This document shows, one piece after another, positions 15,053-20,867 of a DNA stretch of 23,786 nucleotides. The position numbers were made by a program, and so were the translations under genes. Position 1 is the stretch's first letter; every line of letters begins with the position of its first letter. Source of the stretch: a virus; IMG/VR virus record IMGVR_UViG_3300000525_000043, positions 1 through 23,786 of that record; one strand, given 5' to 3'. Under the pieces are notes generated by a model. That model saw nothing but the letters and a program-made list of their open reading frames with translations, was not told the DNA's origin and ran no database searches.

Positions 15053-15512
15053 AAACATAATAGTGGAAGGTGCAGACCAACAGGGTAAATCAACAGTGTG
15101 CGATATGCTACACGGTTTACTTAATTGGCCTGTCGAACACTTCAATTTAACCATACCTAAAGAATTTGATTTTCATGGGAGTTACATACTCCCTGAAAAT
15201 TCAATATCTGATAGGAGTTATTTATCAGAGATAGTGTACAGCAGCATAAGAGGTTGTGAAAGTAGAGTGGTTAAAAAGGAATTGCTGGAAGAAAGAATGA
15301 AGTGTAGATGCACATTGCTTATATTATGTGATAGGAAAGAGAACTATACTCACAGCAATAGAGACGAATATTTATCTGAGTCTCAAATTCTCAGAGCGAG
15401 AGCTGTGTACAGAGATGTGTTTGAAGAGGTTAGAATGGTTAAAACTAAGGTTGATCCTTCGTATGGGTTAGACTGGCTTAAATCATACGTGAGAGTGTCA
15501 GTTAAGTGGTAG
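15045..15512 (+). CDS. Thymidylate-kinase-like deoxynucleoside monophosphate kinase
   Basis: 155 residues, shorter than cellular thymidylate kinases (about 205). P-loop IIVEGADQQGKST with G9, G14, K15, S16; a DRSYLSEIVY motif (D56, R57) matching the DR-x-x-x-S-x-x-x-Y signature of thymidylate kinases; CTLLILCDRKENY as the strand before a lid-like region; and a helix rich in Arg (ESQILRARAVYRDVFEEVR). It should phosphorylate a dNMP to the diphosphate. The ATG overlaps the carbamoyltransferase stop by 8 bp, so production is coupled. In this operon the natural substrate would be 5-hydroxymethyl-dCMP, by analogy with the T4 dNMP kinase, though dTMP is possible. Confidence 0.75.
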   Translation: MIRNIIVEGADQQGKSTVCDMLHGLLNWPVEHFNLTIPKEFDFHGSYILPENSISDRSYLSEIVYSSIRGCESRVVKKELLEERMKCRCTLLILCDRKENYTHSNRDEYLSESQILRARAVYRDVFEEVRMVKTKVDPSYGLDWLKSYVRVSVKW

Positions 15513-15527
15513 ACATCAGTCAGGCTG

Positions 15528-15587
15528 TAGCCCGATATTTTTGGCTGCATAATATATAAATAATAATATTGAGCCTATTACGGGCTA
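15528..15587 (+). other. Long hairpin between kinase and dUTPase genes
   Basis: In the 98-bp gap, TAGCCCG (15528-15534) pairs with CGGGCTA (15581-15587); inside it GGCT (15543-15546) pairs with AGCC (15572-15575) and AATAT with ATATT. An alternative pairing of AGGCT (15522-15526) with AGCCT (15572-15576) would cross the outer stem, so a switch or pseudoknot is conceivable. No T-run follows the outer stem, arguing against a terminator. It may be a leader element or RNA-processing site for the dUTPase-hydroxymethylase part of the operon. Confidence 0.45.
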
Positions 15588-15610
15588 ATTAAACGCTAAA
15601 TAGTATAGAT

Positions 15611-16048
15611 ATGAGAATAGCAAAAGTTTGTAGTGTGAAAACACCAGAAAGAGGGACAGAGAATTCTGCTGGTATAGATTTCTTTGTACCAGATAGTGCA
15701 GAGAAAATAGTATTGACCCCAAATGAAGATGCAATAATACCTTCAGGTATACATGTGCAAGTGCCTAAAGGTCACATGCTTGTAGCAATGAATAAGTCTG
15801 GTGTAGCAACCAAGAAAAAGCTTATTGTTGGTGCTCAAGTAGTGGACGAGGATTACCAAGGAGAAATACACATACACGTAATAAATACTGGCAAAAGCAC
15901 TACAGAAATAACACGTGGAGCTAAGTTAGTTCAGTTCATTTTAATACCGGTAAATTACGCTATGCCTGAGTTAGTTGGTATAGGTGATCTATACAAATCT
16001 GAAACAGGGAGAGGGAAAGGTGGTTTTGGTTCAACAGGAGAAAAATAA
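15611..16048 (+). CDS. dut: Trimeric dUTPase-fold nucleotidohydrolase (dUTPase, possibly dUTPase/dCTPase)
   Basis: 145 residues with all five dUTPase motifs: I SAGIDF (19-24), II NKSGVATK (61-68, where PRSG is usual), III GAQVVDEDYQGEI (74-86, catalytic D79), IV RGAKLVQFI (102-110) and V RGKGGFGSTG (134-143). The complete motif V points to an active trimeric enzyme that converts dUTP to dUMP and pyrophosphate. In phages replacing cytosine, an enzyme must also remove dCTP (in T4 a different fold does both). No other candidate is in the window, so relaxed specificity for dCTP is worth testing, but that is inference. It is 5 bp upstream of the hydroxymethylase-like gene. Confidence 0.9.
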   Translation: MRIAKVCSVKTPERGTENSAGIDFFVPDSAEKIVLTPNEDAIIPSGIHVQVPKGHMLVAMNKSGVATKKKLIVGAQVVDEDYQGEIHIHVINTGKSTTEITRGAKLVQFILIPVNYAMPELVGIGDLYKSETGRGKGGFGSTGEK

Positions 16049-16053
16049 ATTTT

Positions 16054-16704
16054 ATGAAAACATTAGTATACAACAACGCGCAACACGCATTTGAAGATCT
16101 GTATAGAGAAATACATGAGAATGGAGAAGTACGAAACAACGGCACCCATAGACTTAGGTTTGTGGGTTTTGTTATATTAAATCCTTTGGACAGCATAATA
16201 ACTACGCCTTTTCGTAAGTGGAATGAAACCTATGCGAATAGAGAATTTGAGTGGTATTTATCAGCCAACAGGAGTGTAACTGAGCTAGCTAAGAAAGCGC
16301 CAGTTTGGGACACCATGCACGGAGGTGATGGTATAGTCAACAGTAACTATGGTTACCAATGGGAAAGAAATAGCCAGCTTGATAAATGTATAGAGGATCT
16401 AAGAACCAACAATAAAAGTAGACAGGCTTGGATCACTATAATGGACGGTAAAGAAAAACACCTGCAGGAGTATGATGTACCTTGTACTTTATCTATAGGT
16501 TTTCAAATATCCAATGATAATAAAGTGGAAATGGATGTTGTAATGAGGTCCAATGATCTATGGTATGGTTTTTCTAATGACCAGTATTGCTTTTCTAAAC
16601 TGCAGAAAAAGGTAGCTGACTCATTGGGTTTAGGGGTTGGTGTATACCACCACTATGCTTCTGATATGCACCTATACACAAGTAAAATGGGTATGAATAG
16701 TTAA
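16054..16704 (+). CDS. Thymidylate synthase homologue with dCMP-hydroxymethylase signature
   Basis: 216 residues of the thymidylate synthase fold. Visible: REFEWYLS with E64 (E58 of E. coli TS), SNYGYQW, SRQAWITIM with phosphate-binding R123, catalytic Cys in DVPCTLSIGF (C144), MRSNDLWYGFSNDQY with R165, and SDMHLYTSK (H206, Y208). In the last Arg block the position that is Asn177 in dUMP enzymes is D176 here, as in T4 dCMP hydroxymethylase (Asp179); Asn-to-Asp at this site shifts preference from dUMP to dCMP. It should make 5-hydroxymethyl-dCMP (or 5-methyl-dCMP). It is about 30 residues shorter than T4 gp42 and ends just after HLYxxK, so the C-terminal lid is short or absent. Last gene before a terminator. 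Confidence 0.85.
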   Translation: MKTLVYNNAQHAFEDLYREIHENGEVRNNGTHRLRFVGFVILNPLDSIITTPFRKWNETYANREFEWYLSANRSVTELAKKAPVWDTMHGGDGIVNSNYGYQWERNSQLDKCIEDLRTNNKSRQAWITIMDGKEKHLQEYDVPCTLSIGFQISNDNKVEMDVVMRSNDLWYGFSNDQYCFSKLQKKVADSLGLGVGVYHHYASDMHLYTSKMGMNS

Positions 16705-16729
16705 AATCAACGGCATTTTAAAATATATT

Positions 16730-16764
16730 AAAACCTCTACAATCATTTTTATAAAGGTTTTTTT
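16730..16764 (+). terminator. Terminator of the modification operon (module copy 1)
   Basis: AAAACCTCTA (16730-16739) pairs with the reverse of TATAAAGGTTTT (16750-16761) with one C mismatch; the loop contains ATCATT, and the T-tract runs to 16764. The same hairpin recurs at 17810, 21820 and 22598. Confidence 0.7.
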
Positions 16765-16781
16765 CAACCATTATTTATTAT

Positions 16782-16789
16782 TATATTTG
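16782..16789 (+). promoter_or_regulatory. Promoter -7 box TATATTTG (module copy 1)
   Basis: Exact box, 17 nt after the terminator T-tract and 29 bp before the GTG of the SprT-like gene. The T-tract probably doubles as the upstream promoter element. Confidence 0.65.
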
Positions 16790-16818
16790 ATTCTTAATAA
16801 TAATTTAAATTAAAAATT

Positions 16819-17328
16819 GTGGAGGATCTAATAGATTTAAAAGAAATTGCAGTTTCTATGGTTAATAAAACTTATGAGCTGTCTAATGGTGTTGAAGTAA
16901 ACATAGCAGAAGATTATGGCTATACTTTTGCTTTTGGCGGTTATAAAAGAGCATTAGGTAAGTGCGACATGTATCAAAAGAAAATAACTATAAGCAAACC
17001 TTGGGCTGTTAATAACCTACAAGAAGAGCATATATTAATTGACACAGTGTTGCATGAAATAGCACATGCAATAGCCTATGAAATGTATGGTGACGGCGGA
17101 CATGGAAAAGCCTGGAAAATGGTATGCAGACTTATAGGTTACACAGGAGAAAGAACCTTTAAACAGGATAGAGATTCCACAGTTACTCCACCAAAAGGAA
17201 AGTATCAATACGCTTGTCCTTCTTGTGAGCGCATACACCAATTTTACAGAAAGCCAAAAAGAGCCCACAGCTGTGGTATGTGCTCACCTACATTTAAACC
17301 AAGCCTGGTTTTAAAATTAGTGGAGTAG
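16819..17328 (+). CDS. SprT-like zinc metalloprotease
   Basis: 169 residues from a GTG start. Zincin site TVLHEIAHAIAYEMYG with H79, E80 and H83, third ligand H95 (GGHGKAWKMVCRLIG), as in SprT/SPRTN-type proteins. A C-terminal zinc ribbon follows: C133 and C136 (YACPSCERIH), C152 and C155 (HSCGMCSP). Eukaryotic SPRTN cuts DNA-protein crosslinks; phage and bacterial SprT proteins are assumed to process DNA-bound proteins, but substrates are not established. The start GTG is favoured because it follows an AAATTAAAAATT leader and the module-1 promoter; an ATG at 16858 would cut 13 residues. It forms a single-gene unit between two terminator-promoter modules. Confidence 0.88.
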   Translation: MEDLIDLKEIAVSMVNKTYELSNGVEVNIAEDYGYTFAFGGYKRALGKCDMYQKKITISKPWAVNNLQEEHILIDTVLHEIAHAIAYEMYGDGGHGKAWKMVCRLIGYTGERTFKQDRDSTVTPPKGKYQYACPSCERIHQFYRKPKRAHSCGMCSPTFKPSLVLKLVE

Positions 17329-17387
17329 ATGCTTTTATAATAATTGTTAGTAAGGTTTTTTTAACGTAATATTTAACATCATGTTTG
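17329..17387 (+). promoter_or_regulatory. Degenerate terminator-promoter module (copy 2)
   Basis: Aligns with the other modules: GCTTTTATAATAATTG, AGTAAGGTTTTTTT, then 17 nt to CATGTTTG (17380-17387) followed by ATTAT. The hairpin arms barely pair and the -7 box has C for T at its first base, so this copy is probably weak in both functions. It precedes two tiny genes at 17454 and 17593; the 125 bp from 17329 to the first of these hold nothing else recognisable. Confidence 0.45.
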
Positions 17388-17453
17388 ATTATGACTTAAA
17401 AACATATATAGATGAAATTTACACAGTTATAGCGTAAAAAAAAATTAGAAATT

Positions 17454-17561
17454 ATGACAGAAATTTTAAATGCATTGGGTTTACTTTTAGGCATAGCAGC
17501 TATTATGTTCCTAATAGTTTTAGTTACAGCAATAATTAGTAGATACAAAAGAAATAAATAG
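17454..17561 (+). CDS. 35-aa single-pass membrane protein
   Basis: ATG frame of 35 residues: a short MTEILNA start, one uninterrupted hydrophobic helix at about 7-28 (LGLLLGIAAIMFLIVLVTAI) and a basic tail ISRYKRNK. The positive tail predicts N-out, C-in topology. The leader AGAAATTATG is the one used by confident genes in this window. Tiny membrane proteins of this sort in phage accessory regions are often superinfection-exclusion, anti-holin or host-takeover factors, but no family is recognised. Confidence 0.6.
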   Translation: MTEILNALGLLLGIAAIMFLIVLVTAIISRYKRNK

Positions 17562-17592
17562 CATAAAAAATAAACGGTATAAAAAATAAACC

Positions 17593-17801
17593 ATGGCAGA
17601 TTTAAAGATTACTGAAGAAGAAAAAATAATATTTTATTTTCTAAATGATTTAAGGGATTCAGGAGAGACTAATATGTTTGCTGCAACCTCGCATATAGAA
17701 AAAGAATTCGGCACCAGTACTAGGGAATCATTAGCTCATTTAGTAAGTGGATGAAAAACTTCAATCAAGATGGGTATGAGCATATAAAGATTATAGATTA
17801 A
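17593..17801 (+). pseudogene. Small phage gene split by a frameshift near 17740
   Basis: The first frame (17593-17754) encodes 53 residues: EEEKIIFYFLNDLRDSGETN, then MFAATSHIEKEFGTSTRESL, stopping at TGA. The remaining part is in a second frame, where an ATG at 17751 overlaps that stop and the frame stays open upstream: FSKWMKNFNQDGYEHIKIID to TAA at 17801. Joined, these resemble a common small phage protein with a LxDLRxSGETNMF core and a W-M-K-x-F-x-x-DGYEHI tail. A one-base gain (or two-base loss) around 17735-17748 explains it. It could be true decay, a sequencing error or programmed frameshifting; there is no obvious slippery heptamer there. Confidence 0.6.
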
Positions 17802-17809
17802 AACTCAAT

Positions 17810-17845
17810 AAAGCCTTTATAATCATAGGTATAAAGGTTTTTTTT
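17810..17845 (+). terminator. Intrinsic terminator (module copy 3)
   Basis: AAAGCCTTTATA (17810-17821) pairs with TATAAAGGTTTT (17830-17841), 12 positions with one G-T wobble, followed by T-tract to 17845. Loop contains ATCAT. Confidence 0.75.
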
Positions 17846-17861
17846 AATTAATATTTAGTAT

Positions 17862-17869
17862 TATATTTG
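17862..17869 (+). promoter_or_regulatory. Promoter -7 box TATATTTG (module copy 3)
   Basis: Exact box 16 nt after the T-tract and 23 bp before the ATG at 17893; likely promoter of the run of genes from 17893 to about 21436. Confidence 0.65.
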
Positions 17870-17892
17870 ATTATAATTAAAATTAATCTTAT

Positions 17893-18168
17893 ATGGAGAC
17901 AGTAAATGTACAAATATTGCCAGAAGATTACTACCCTAAACACGTAAAAGAAGGGGAAAAATATCATTGCTCCTGGGCAGTTAAAGCCTGTGTTTGGGTA
18001 TTCTCAGGGTTAACAGGCTCCAATGGCCAAGTAGAACTATTCACACCTAAAACCAGAAAAAGGATTGTAACGAATAGAAACAATTTAAGAAACACAAATG
18101 CCAACGCTAGAAAGCAGGCAATAGGAAGAATTAACCACAAAAAAATCACAGATGCCAGAATTAATTAA
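17893..18168 (+). CDS. Unrecognised 91-aa basic protein
   Basis: The N-terminal half (VNVQILPEDYYPKHVKEGEK, then YHCSWAVKACVWVFSG) is mixed and could fold as small beta strands; it has two Cys but no metal-site spacing. The C-terminal 45 residues are very basic and Asn-rich (RKRIVTNRNNLRNTNANARK), as in nucleic-acid-binding tails. It is the first gene after module copy 3 and overlaps the next gene by 17 bp, so both are translated from one message. No family is recognised. Confidence 0.6.
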   Translation: METVNVQILPEDYYPKHVKEGEKYHCSWAVKACVWVFSGLTGSNGQVELFTPKTRKRIVTNRNNLRNTNANARKQAIGRINHKKITDARIN

Positions 18169-18541
18169 GAGTCATAATTGGAAATTTAGGTTGTCTATAA
18201 AGACTTACCTATCATCACAAACAGATCCAGAGAGTATAAACAGTGTTTGCATACATATAGCTAAGGATTTAGAAAAGCTGTTGGTTGACATAGAAAAAAG
18301 TGATGTAGTTGCATACGATAAACAGGAATACATGGATGAGATTCAAGAGATAATGGGCAATCTACATTTAATGAGTGATCTATGCCTAGGTAAAATAAGC
18401 CCATCACAGTGGGAAGATTACCATTTCTCTGGGGACTTTATTGGTAGATTGAGTAATTACATGTTTGAACTGTATGAACTTGGTGACAGTAGAGTTGAAA
18501 CCACCAAAGGTATATCAGAAAAGCTACTTTGGGTTGGATAA
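18152..18541 (+). CDS. Unrecognised 129-aa helical protein
   Basis: Mostly helical by composition, with acidic helices (AKDLEKLLVDIEKSDVVAYD) and a C-terminal NYMFELYELGDSRVETTKGI segment. No signal peptide, membrane helix or metal motif is present. The ATG lies inside the end of the upstream gene, and its stop overlaps a TTG that probably starts the exonuclease gene, so it is the middle member of a coupled trio. A function linked to the exonuclease is possible from position only. Confidence 0.6.
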   Translation: MPELIKSHNWKFRLSIKTYLSSQTDPESINSVCIHIAKDLEKLLVDIEKSDVVAYDKQEYMDEIQEIMGNLHLMSDLCLGKISPSQWEDYHFSGDFIGRLSNYMFELYELGDSRVETTKGISEKLLWVG

Positions 18542-19304
18542 GTTAGACCCGCTAAAAGATTATAGTCGCATAAATAGTGTGATATATGAAGACTCAACCC
18601 CTATATTTAAAATAGAAAGCAAACTCATAGATAAGAAACAGCTTTCTCAAGGGGGTGTAGACTATATGAACAGGTATGCTAAAATGTACCCAGAAAAAAT
18701 AATAGAAATAAATACAATGAGAAATGTAATTAAGATTTTTTATGACTTAGAAACCACTGGCTTAAATCAAAATAAAAGCTCAATACACCACATATCTGGT
18801 TTTATTGAAAAGAATGACGAGATCATACAGGCATTTGATTTTAAGGTTAGACCGCACACAAAAGCTGTTATTGAACCTGAAGCAATGAGAATAAGTAAAG
18901 TAACTGAAGAGCAAATAGCTAAATACCCAACTATGAAAAGTGTATACAAGAAACTAATTGTAATGCTTTCAACTCATGTAGATAGGTATGACAAGCAAGA
19001 TAAGATATTTCTTGTTGGGTATAACAACATAAGCTTCGATGATAACTTCCTAAGAAAATTCTTTGAACTGAACGATGACCCTTACTTTAATGCTTGGTTT
19101 TGGTCAGACTCACAGGATGTAATGGTATTAGCATCTACTTACCTAGAAAAGAGAAGACACAGGATGCCAGCATTTAAGCTTATGAGTGTGGCAAAAGAGC
19201 TTGGAATAGAAATCGATAAAAGTAAACTGCACGAAGCAGATTATGACGTGCACATAACCAGAGAAATTTATAGGATAGTCACTGGGTTAGAAGTAGAAAT
19301 GTAA
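18534..19304 (+). CDS. DEDDh (DnaQ/ExoI-like) 3'-5' exonuclease
   Basis: Counting from TTG 18534 the protein has 256 residues. Exo I: IFYDLETTGL (D71, E73); Exo II: VGYNNISFDDNFLRKFF (D169); Exo III: HEADYDVHITREIY (H233, D238), the DEDDh pattern. It degrades DNA or RNA 3' to 5'; this is separate from the exonuclease domain in the polymerase and resembles stand-alone phage DnaQ/exonuclease I-like enzymes. Start choice: TTG 18534 overlaps the upstream stop by 8 bp and keeps the plausible LDPLKDYSRINSVIYED segment; an ATG at 18465 would need 77 bp of overlap with unnatural-looking residues; ATG 18717 would begin directly at MRNVIKIFYDLE. The 65-residue N-terminal extension is unassigned. Confidence 0.82.
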   Translation: MDKLDPLKDYSRINSVIYEDSTPIFKIESKLIDKKQLSQGGVDYMNRYAKMYPEKIIEINTMRNVIKIFYDLETTGLNQNKSSIHHISGFIEKNDEIIQAFDFKVRPHTKAVIEPEAMRISKVTEEQIAKYPTMKSVYKKLIVMLSTHVDRYDKQDKIFLVGYNNISFDDNFLRKFFELNDDPYFNAWFWSDSQDVMVLASTYLEKRRHRMPAFKLMSVAKELGIEIDKSKLHEADYDVHITREIYRIVTGLEVEM

Positions 19305-19316
19305 AACATATTAAAT

Positions 19317-19802
19317 ATGAAAGCAGAAGAATTTTTAAAACTAGCAACTGATGGAACAGAAGCTGGTGAAGTTATTAAAGACAATTACTTAACTGAAGCT
19401 ATTGTAAAGCTACTTAATAGCTACGCAGATATTAAGGTAAAAAGAAAAAAATTAAAAGCAGTAAAAATTCAAAATGATGAACTAGTATTCGATGACGGAA
19501 CTAGACTATTATCAAATCACGACCCAGATTGTTGTGAGACCCACTATTTAGACTTTGCAGATTTAGAAATAAGCGACTTCTATGGTTTAGAATTTGACCT
19601 TACGGGTGATAGCTTCTTTAATAGAGTAGGGGATTACGGAATTGAATTAAAGCCAATTAACGGACACTCTGTAAAAGTACCTGGATATGGCTTTAATAAT
19701 GGTTACTATAGTTCTAGTATTGATTTGATAGTAGCTGATATAAATGGTAATACAATTAAATCTTATGATGTTAGCGAATGCCAATTACATAACGATTACT
19801 AG
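19317..19802 (+). CDS. DUF7448-like phage protein
   Basis: 161 residues. The core has LVFDDGTRLLSNHDPDCCET and HYLDFADLEI, a pattern of a beta strand with D-G, then an acidic CC-E-x-H-Y segment, seen in small phage proteins of the DUF7448 kind, whose function is unknown. The C-terminal third continues with beta-rich Gly/Tyr/Asn segments (VPGYGFNNGYYSSSIDLIVA). The CC-E-x-H cluster could bind metal. The gene is 12 bp after the exonuclease and is followed by a small hairpin. Family assignment is tentative. Confidence 0.5.
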   Translation: MKAEEFLKLATDGTEAGEVIKDNYLTEAIVKLLNSYADIKVKRKKLKAVKIQNDELVFDDGTRLLSNHDPDCCETHYLDFADLEISDFYGLEFDLTGDSFFNRVGDYGIELKPINGHSVKVPGYGFNNGYYSSSIDLIVADINGNTIKSYDVSECQLHNDY

Positions 19803-19812
19803 CATTGTATAT

Positions 19813-19838
19813 AACGGATTTGGGTATGGCAAGCCGTT
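19813..19838 (+). other. Small hairpin AACGG...CCGTT in the 19803-19865 gap
   Basis: AACGG (19813-19817) and TTG (19820-19822) pair with CAA (19830-19832) and CCGTT (19834-19838) around loop GGTATGG. Only a weak T-run follows. The wording TTTGGGTATGGCA resembles TTTGGCTATGCA in the long palindrome at 23555, so it may be a fragment of the same element rather than a terminator. Confidence 0.45.
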
Positions 19839-19865
19839 TTACAGGTTAAATAAAAATATATAATT

Positions 19866-20090
19866 ATGAATGATAAAATTAAAAAACTAAAGGATTTGCT
19901 ATTTGAATTAGATGGTAAGCATAGTGCTAGTGTAACTGATACGCAGCAAAATATTAATGATGTATCTAAAAGAATAGTAAAATTATTTGCTACACCTGTT
20001 ACTGTTAGTAGTTTGCCGAGTAAAGAGCAACTTCGTGGAACTGATTTATACATACATCTAAATACCGAAAGTACATTAAATAAATTATGA
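19866..20090 (+). CDS. Unrecognised 74-aa protein
   Basis: A short helical N terminus (NDKIKKLKDLLFELDGKHSA) precedes a Ser/Thr-rich middle and the tail LRGTDLYIHLNTESTLNKL. It begins after an AATATATAATTATG leader and overlaps the next ATG by 4 bp (ATGA). No known domain, membrane segment or metal motif is visible. Confidence 0.55.
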   Translation: MNDKIKKLKDLLFELDGKHSASVTDTQQNINDVSKRIVKLFATPVTVSSLPSKEQLRGTDLYIHLNTESTLNKL

Positions 20091-20329
20091 TAACAAAAAA
20101 AGATGTTGCCTTAAAAATTCTGAAAGTAGGCAAAGCTGGTTTCACCACACAAGAAGATGGTCTTAAAAAACTAGCTGAATGTGAGAAGCTAGTTGAAGAT
20201 TACGGAAATGAACAGTTAATTTTATCTGGTGTTAGTAAATGTTTACATCAAGACATGTTCCCAGTAAATAGACATGGTGATTCTCAATGCGCAGACTGCG
20301 GCAAAATAATGTCACACTTAGATTTGTGA
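20087..20329 (+). CDS. 80-aa protein with C-terminal zinc-ribbon-like site
   Basis: The N-terminal half is a helical KKLAECEKLVEDYGNEQLIL region; the C terminus has C52 and H54, then C68 and C71 (KCLHQDM ... SQCADCGKIM), a plausible C-x-H/C-x-x-C zinc site. The DNA for VEDYGNEQLIL (20192-20224) is repeated almost exactly at the 3' end of the gene at 20867, where a GAA has become TAA. ATGA overlap with the gene before and one-base spacing to the next suggest one message. Function unknown. Confidence 0.6.
   Translation: MITKKDVALKILKVGKAGFTTQEDGLKKLAECEKLVEDYGNEQLILSGVSKCLHQDMFPVNRHGDSQCADCGKIMSHLDL
20192..20224 (+). repeat. 33-bp direct repeat, copy 1
   Basis: Begins GTTGAAGATTACGGAAAT; matches 21416-21448 at 31 of 33 positions. 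Here it is internal to an open frame (VEDYGNEQLIL). Confidence 0.85.
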
Positions 20330-20578
20330 ATGTTTTATAAAGTTGCATGTACTATAAAATGGATTATGGATAGAGAAGAAGAAATTATAAAGATAGGTAA
20401 GAAAATACAATTCCAAATTAACAAGTTGAAGAAAATGAATTGTAGCATAGATATGCGATACAATACAATTGGAATATTTGATAATGAAATAGACCCTAAA
20501 ATTACAGTTATGTATGGAGACCCAAATGATATAGATTATGGATGTCAAATTGTATTTGATTTCAATACAAGTGGTTAG
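20330..20578 (+). CDS. Unrecognised small protein, 70-82 aa
   Basis: The first ATG (20330) directly follows the upstream TGA and gives 82 residues with a short hydrophobic start; a second ATG at 20366 gives 70 residues beginning MDREEEIIKIGKKIQFQINK, which looks more natural. The C-terminal half (IDPKITVMYGDPNDIDYGCQ, then IVFDFNTSG) is acidic and beta-like. No family is recognised. It is followed by an 88-bp gap whose GCTAACTGTTTGTGTATGGC wording resembles the hairpin elements at 19813 and 23555. Confidence 0.5.
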   Translation: MFYKVACTIKWIMDREEEIIKIGKKIQFQINKLKKMNCSIDMRYNTIGIFDNEIDPKITVMYGDPNDIDYGCQIVFDFNTSG

Positions 20579-20666
20579 TATTAAGGCTAACTGTTTGTGT
20601 ATGGCTTGGATAGAATCTATTGATATGCAGATAATATTAGTTGCGAATTTAAAAATATTTAGAACT

Positions 20667-20867
20667 ATGAAACTAAAAGACAATGTGAATAAAGCAAAAC
20701 TGTTTAGGGAATTAACAGAAGTTGGTAAAAAAAGATTTGAGTTTACTCGTGAACCTGATGAAGATTTAAAGGTGTTCCTTGATGGAGCAGAAGCCGTTTT
20801 TAAATTATTACGTTTACCTGTTGTTGGCAATAGTGGTAAGCCAAATCATTTTATAAGTCTAAAATAA
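20667..20867 (+). CDS. Unrecognised 66-aa protein
   Basis: The frame opens at 20538, but the upstream part overlaps the previous gene and reads as non-coding, so ATG 20667 after TTTAGAACT is preferred. The protein has a basic N-terminal helix (KLKDNVNKAKLFRELTEVGK) and the segment DLKVFLDGAEAVFKLLRLPV. Its TAA shares a base with the next ATG (TAATG). No function is assignable. Confidence 0.55.
   Translation: MKLKDNVNKAKLFRELTEVGKKRFEFTREPDEDLKVFLDGAEAVFKLLRLPVVGNSGKPNHFISLK

Noticed and set aside
16819-17328. SprT-like protein as part of the base-modification operon
   Set aside because: A clear terminator and promoter separate it from the hydroxymethylase gene.
18465-18533. ATG 18465 as start of the exonuclease gene
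   Set aside because: It would overlap the upstream gene by 77 bp in a region whose other frame looks clearly coding; TTG 18534 gives an 8-bp coupling overlap.
20318-20830. 170-codon open frame on the minus strand
   Set aside because: It is antisense to four consecutive small + strand genes with coupled starts, has a skewed Ile/Ser/Phe composition and no initiation leader; a shadow of AT-rich coding DNA.
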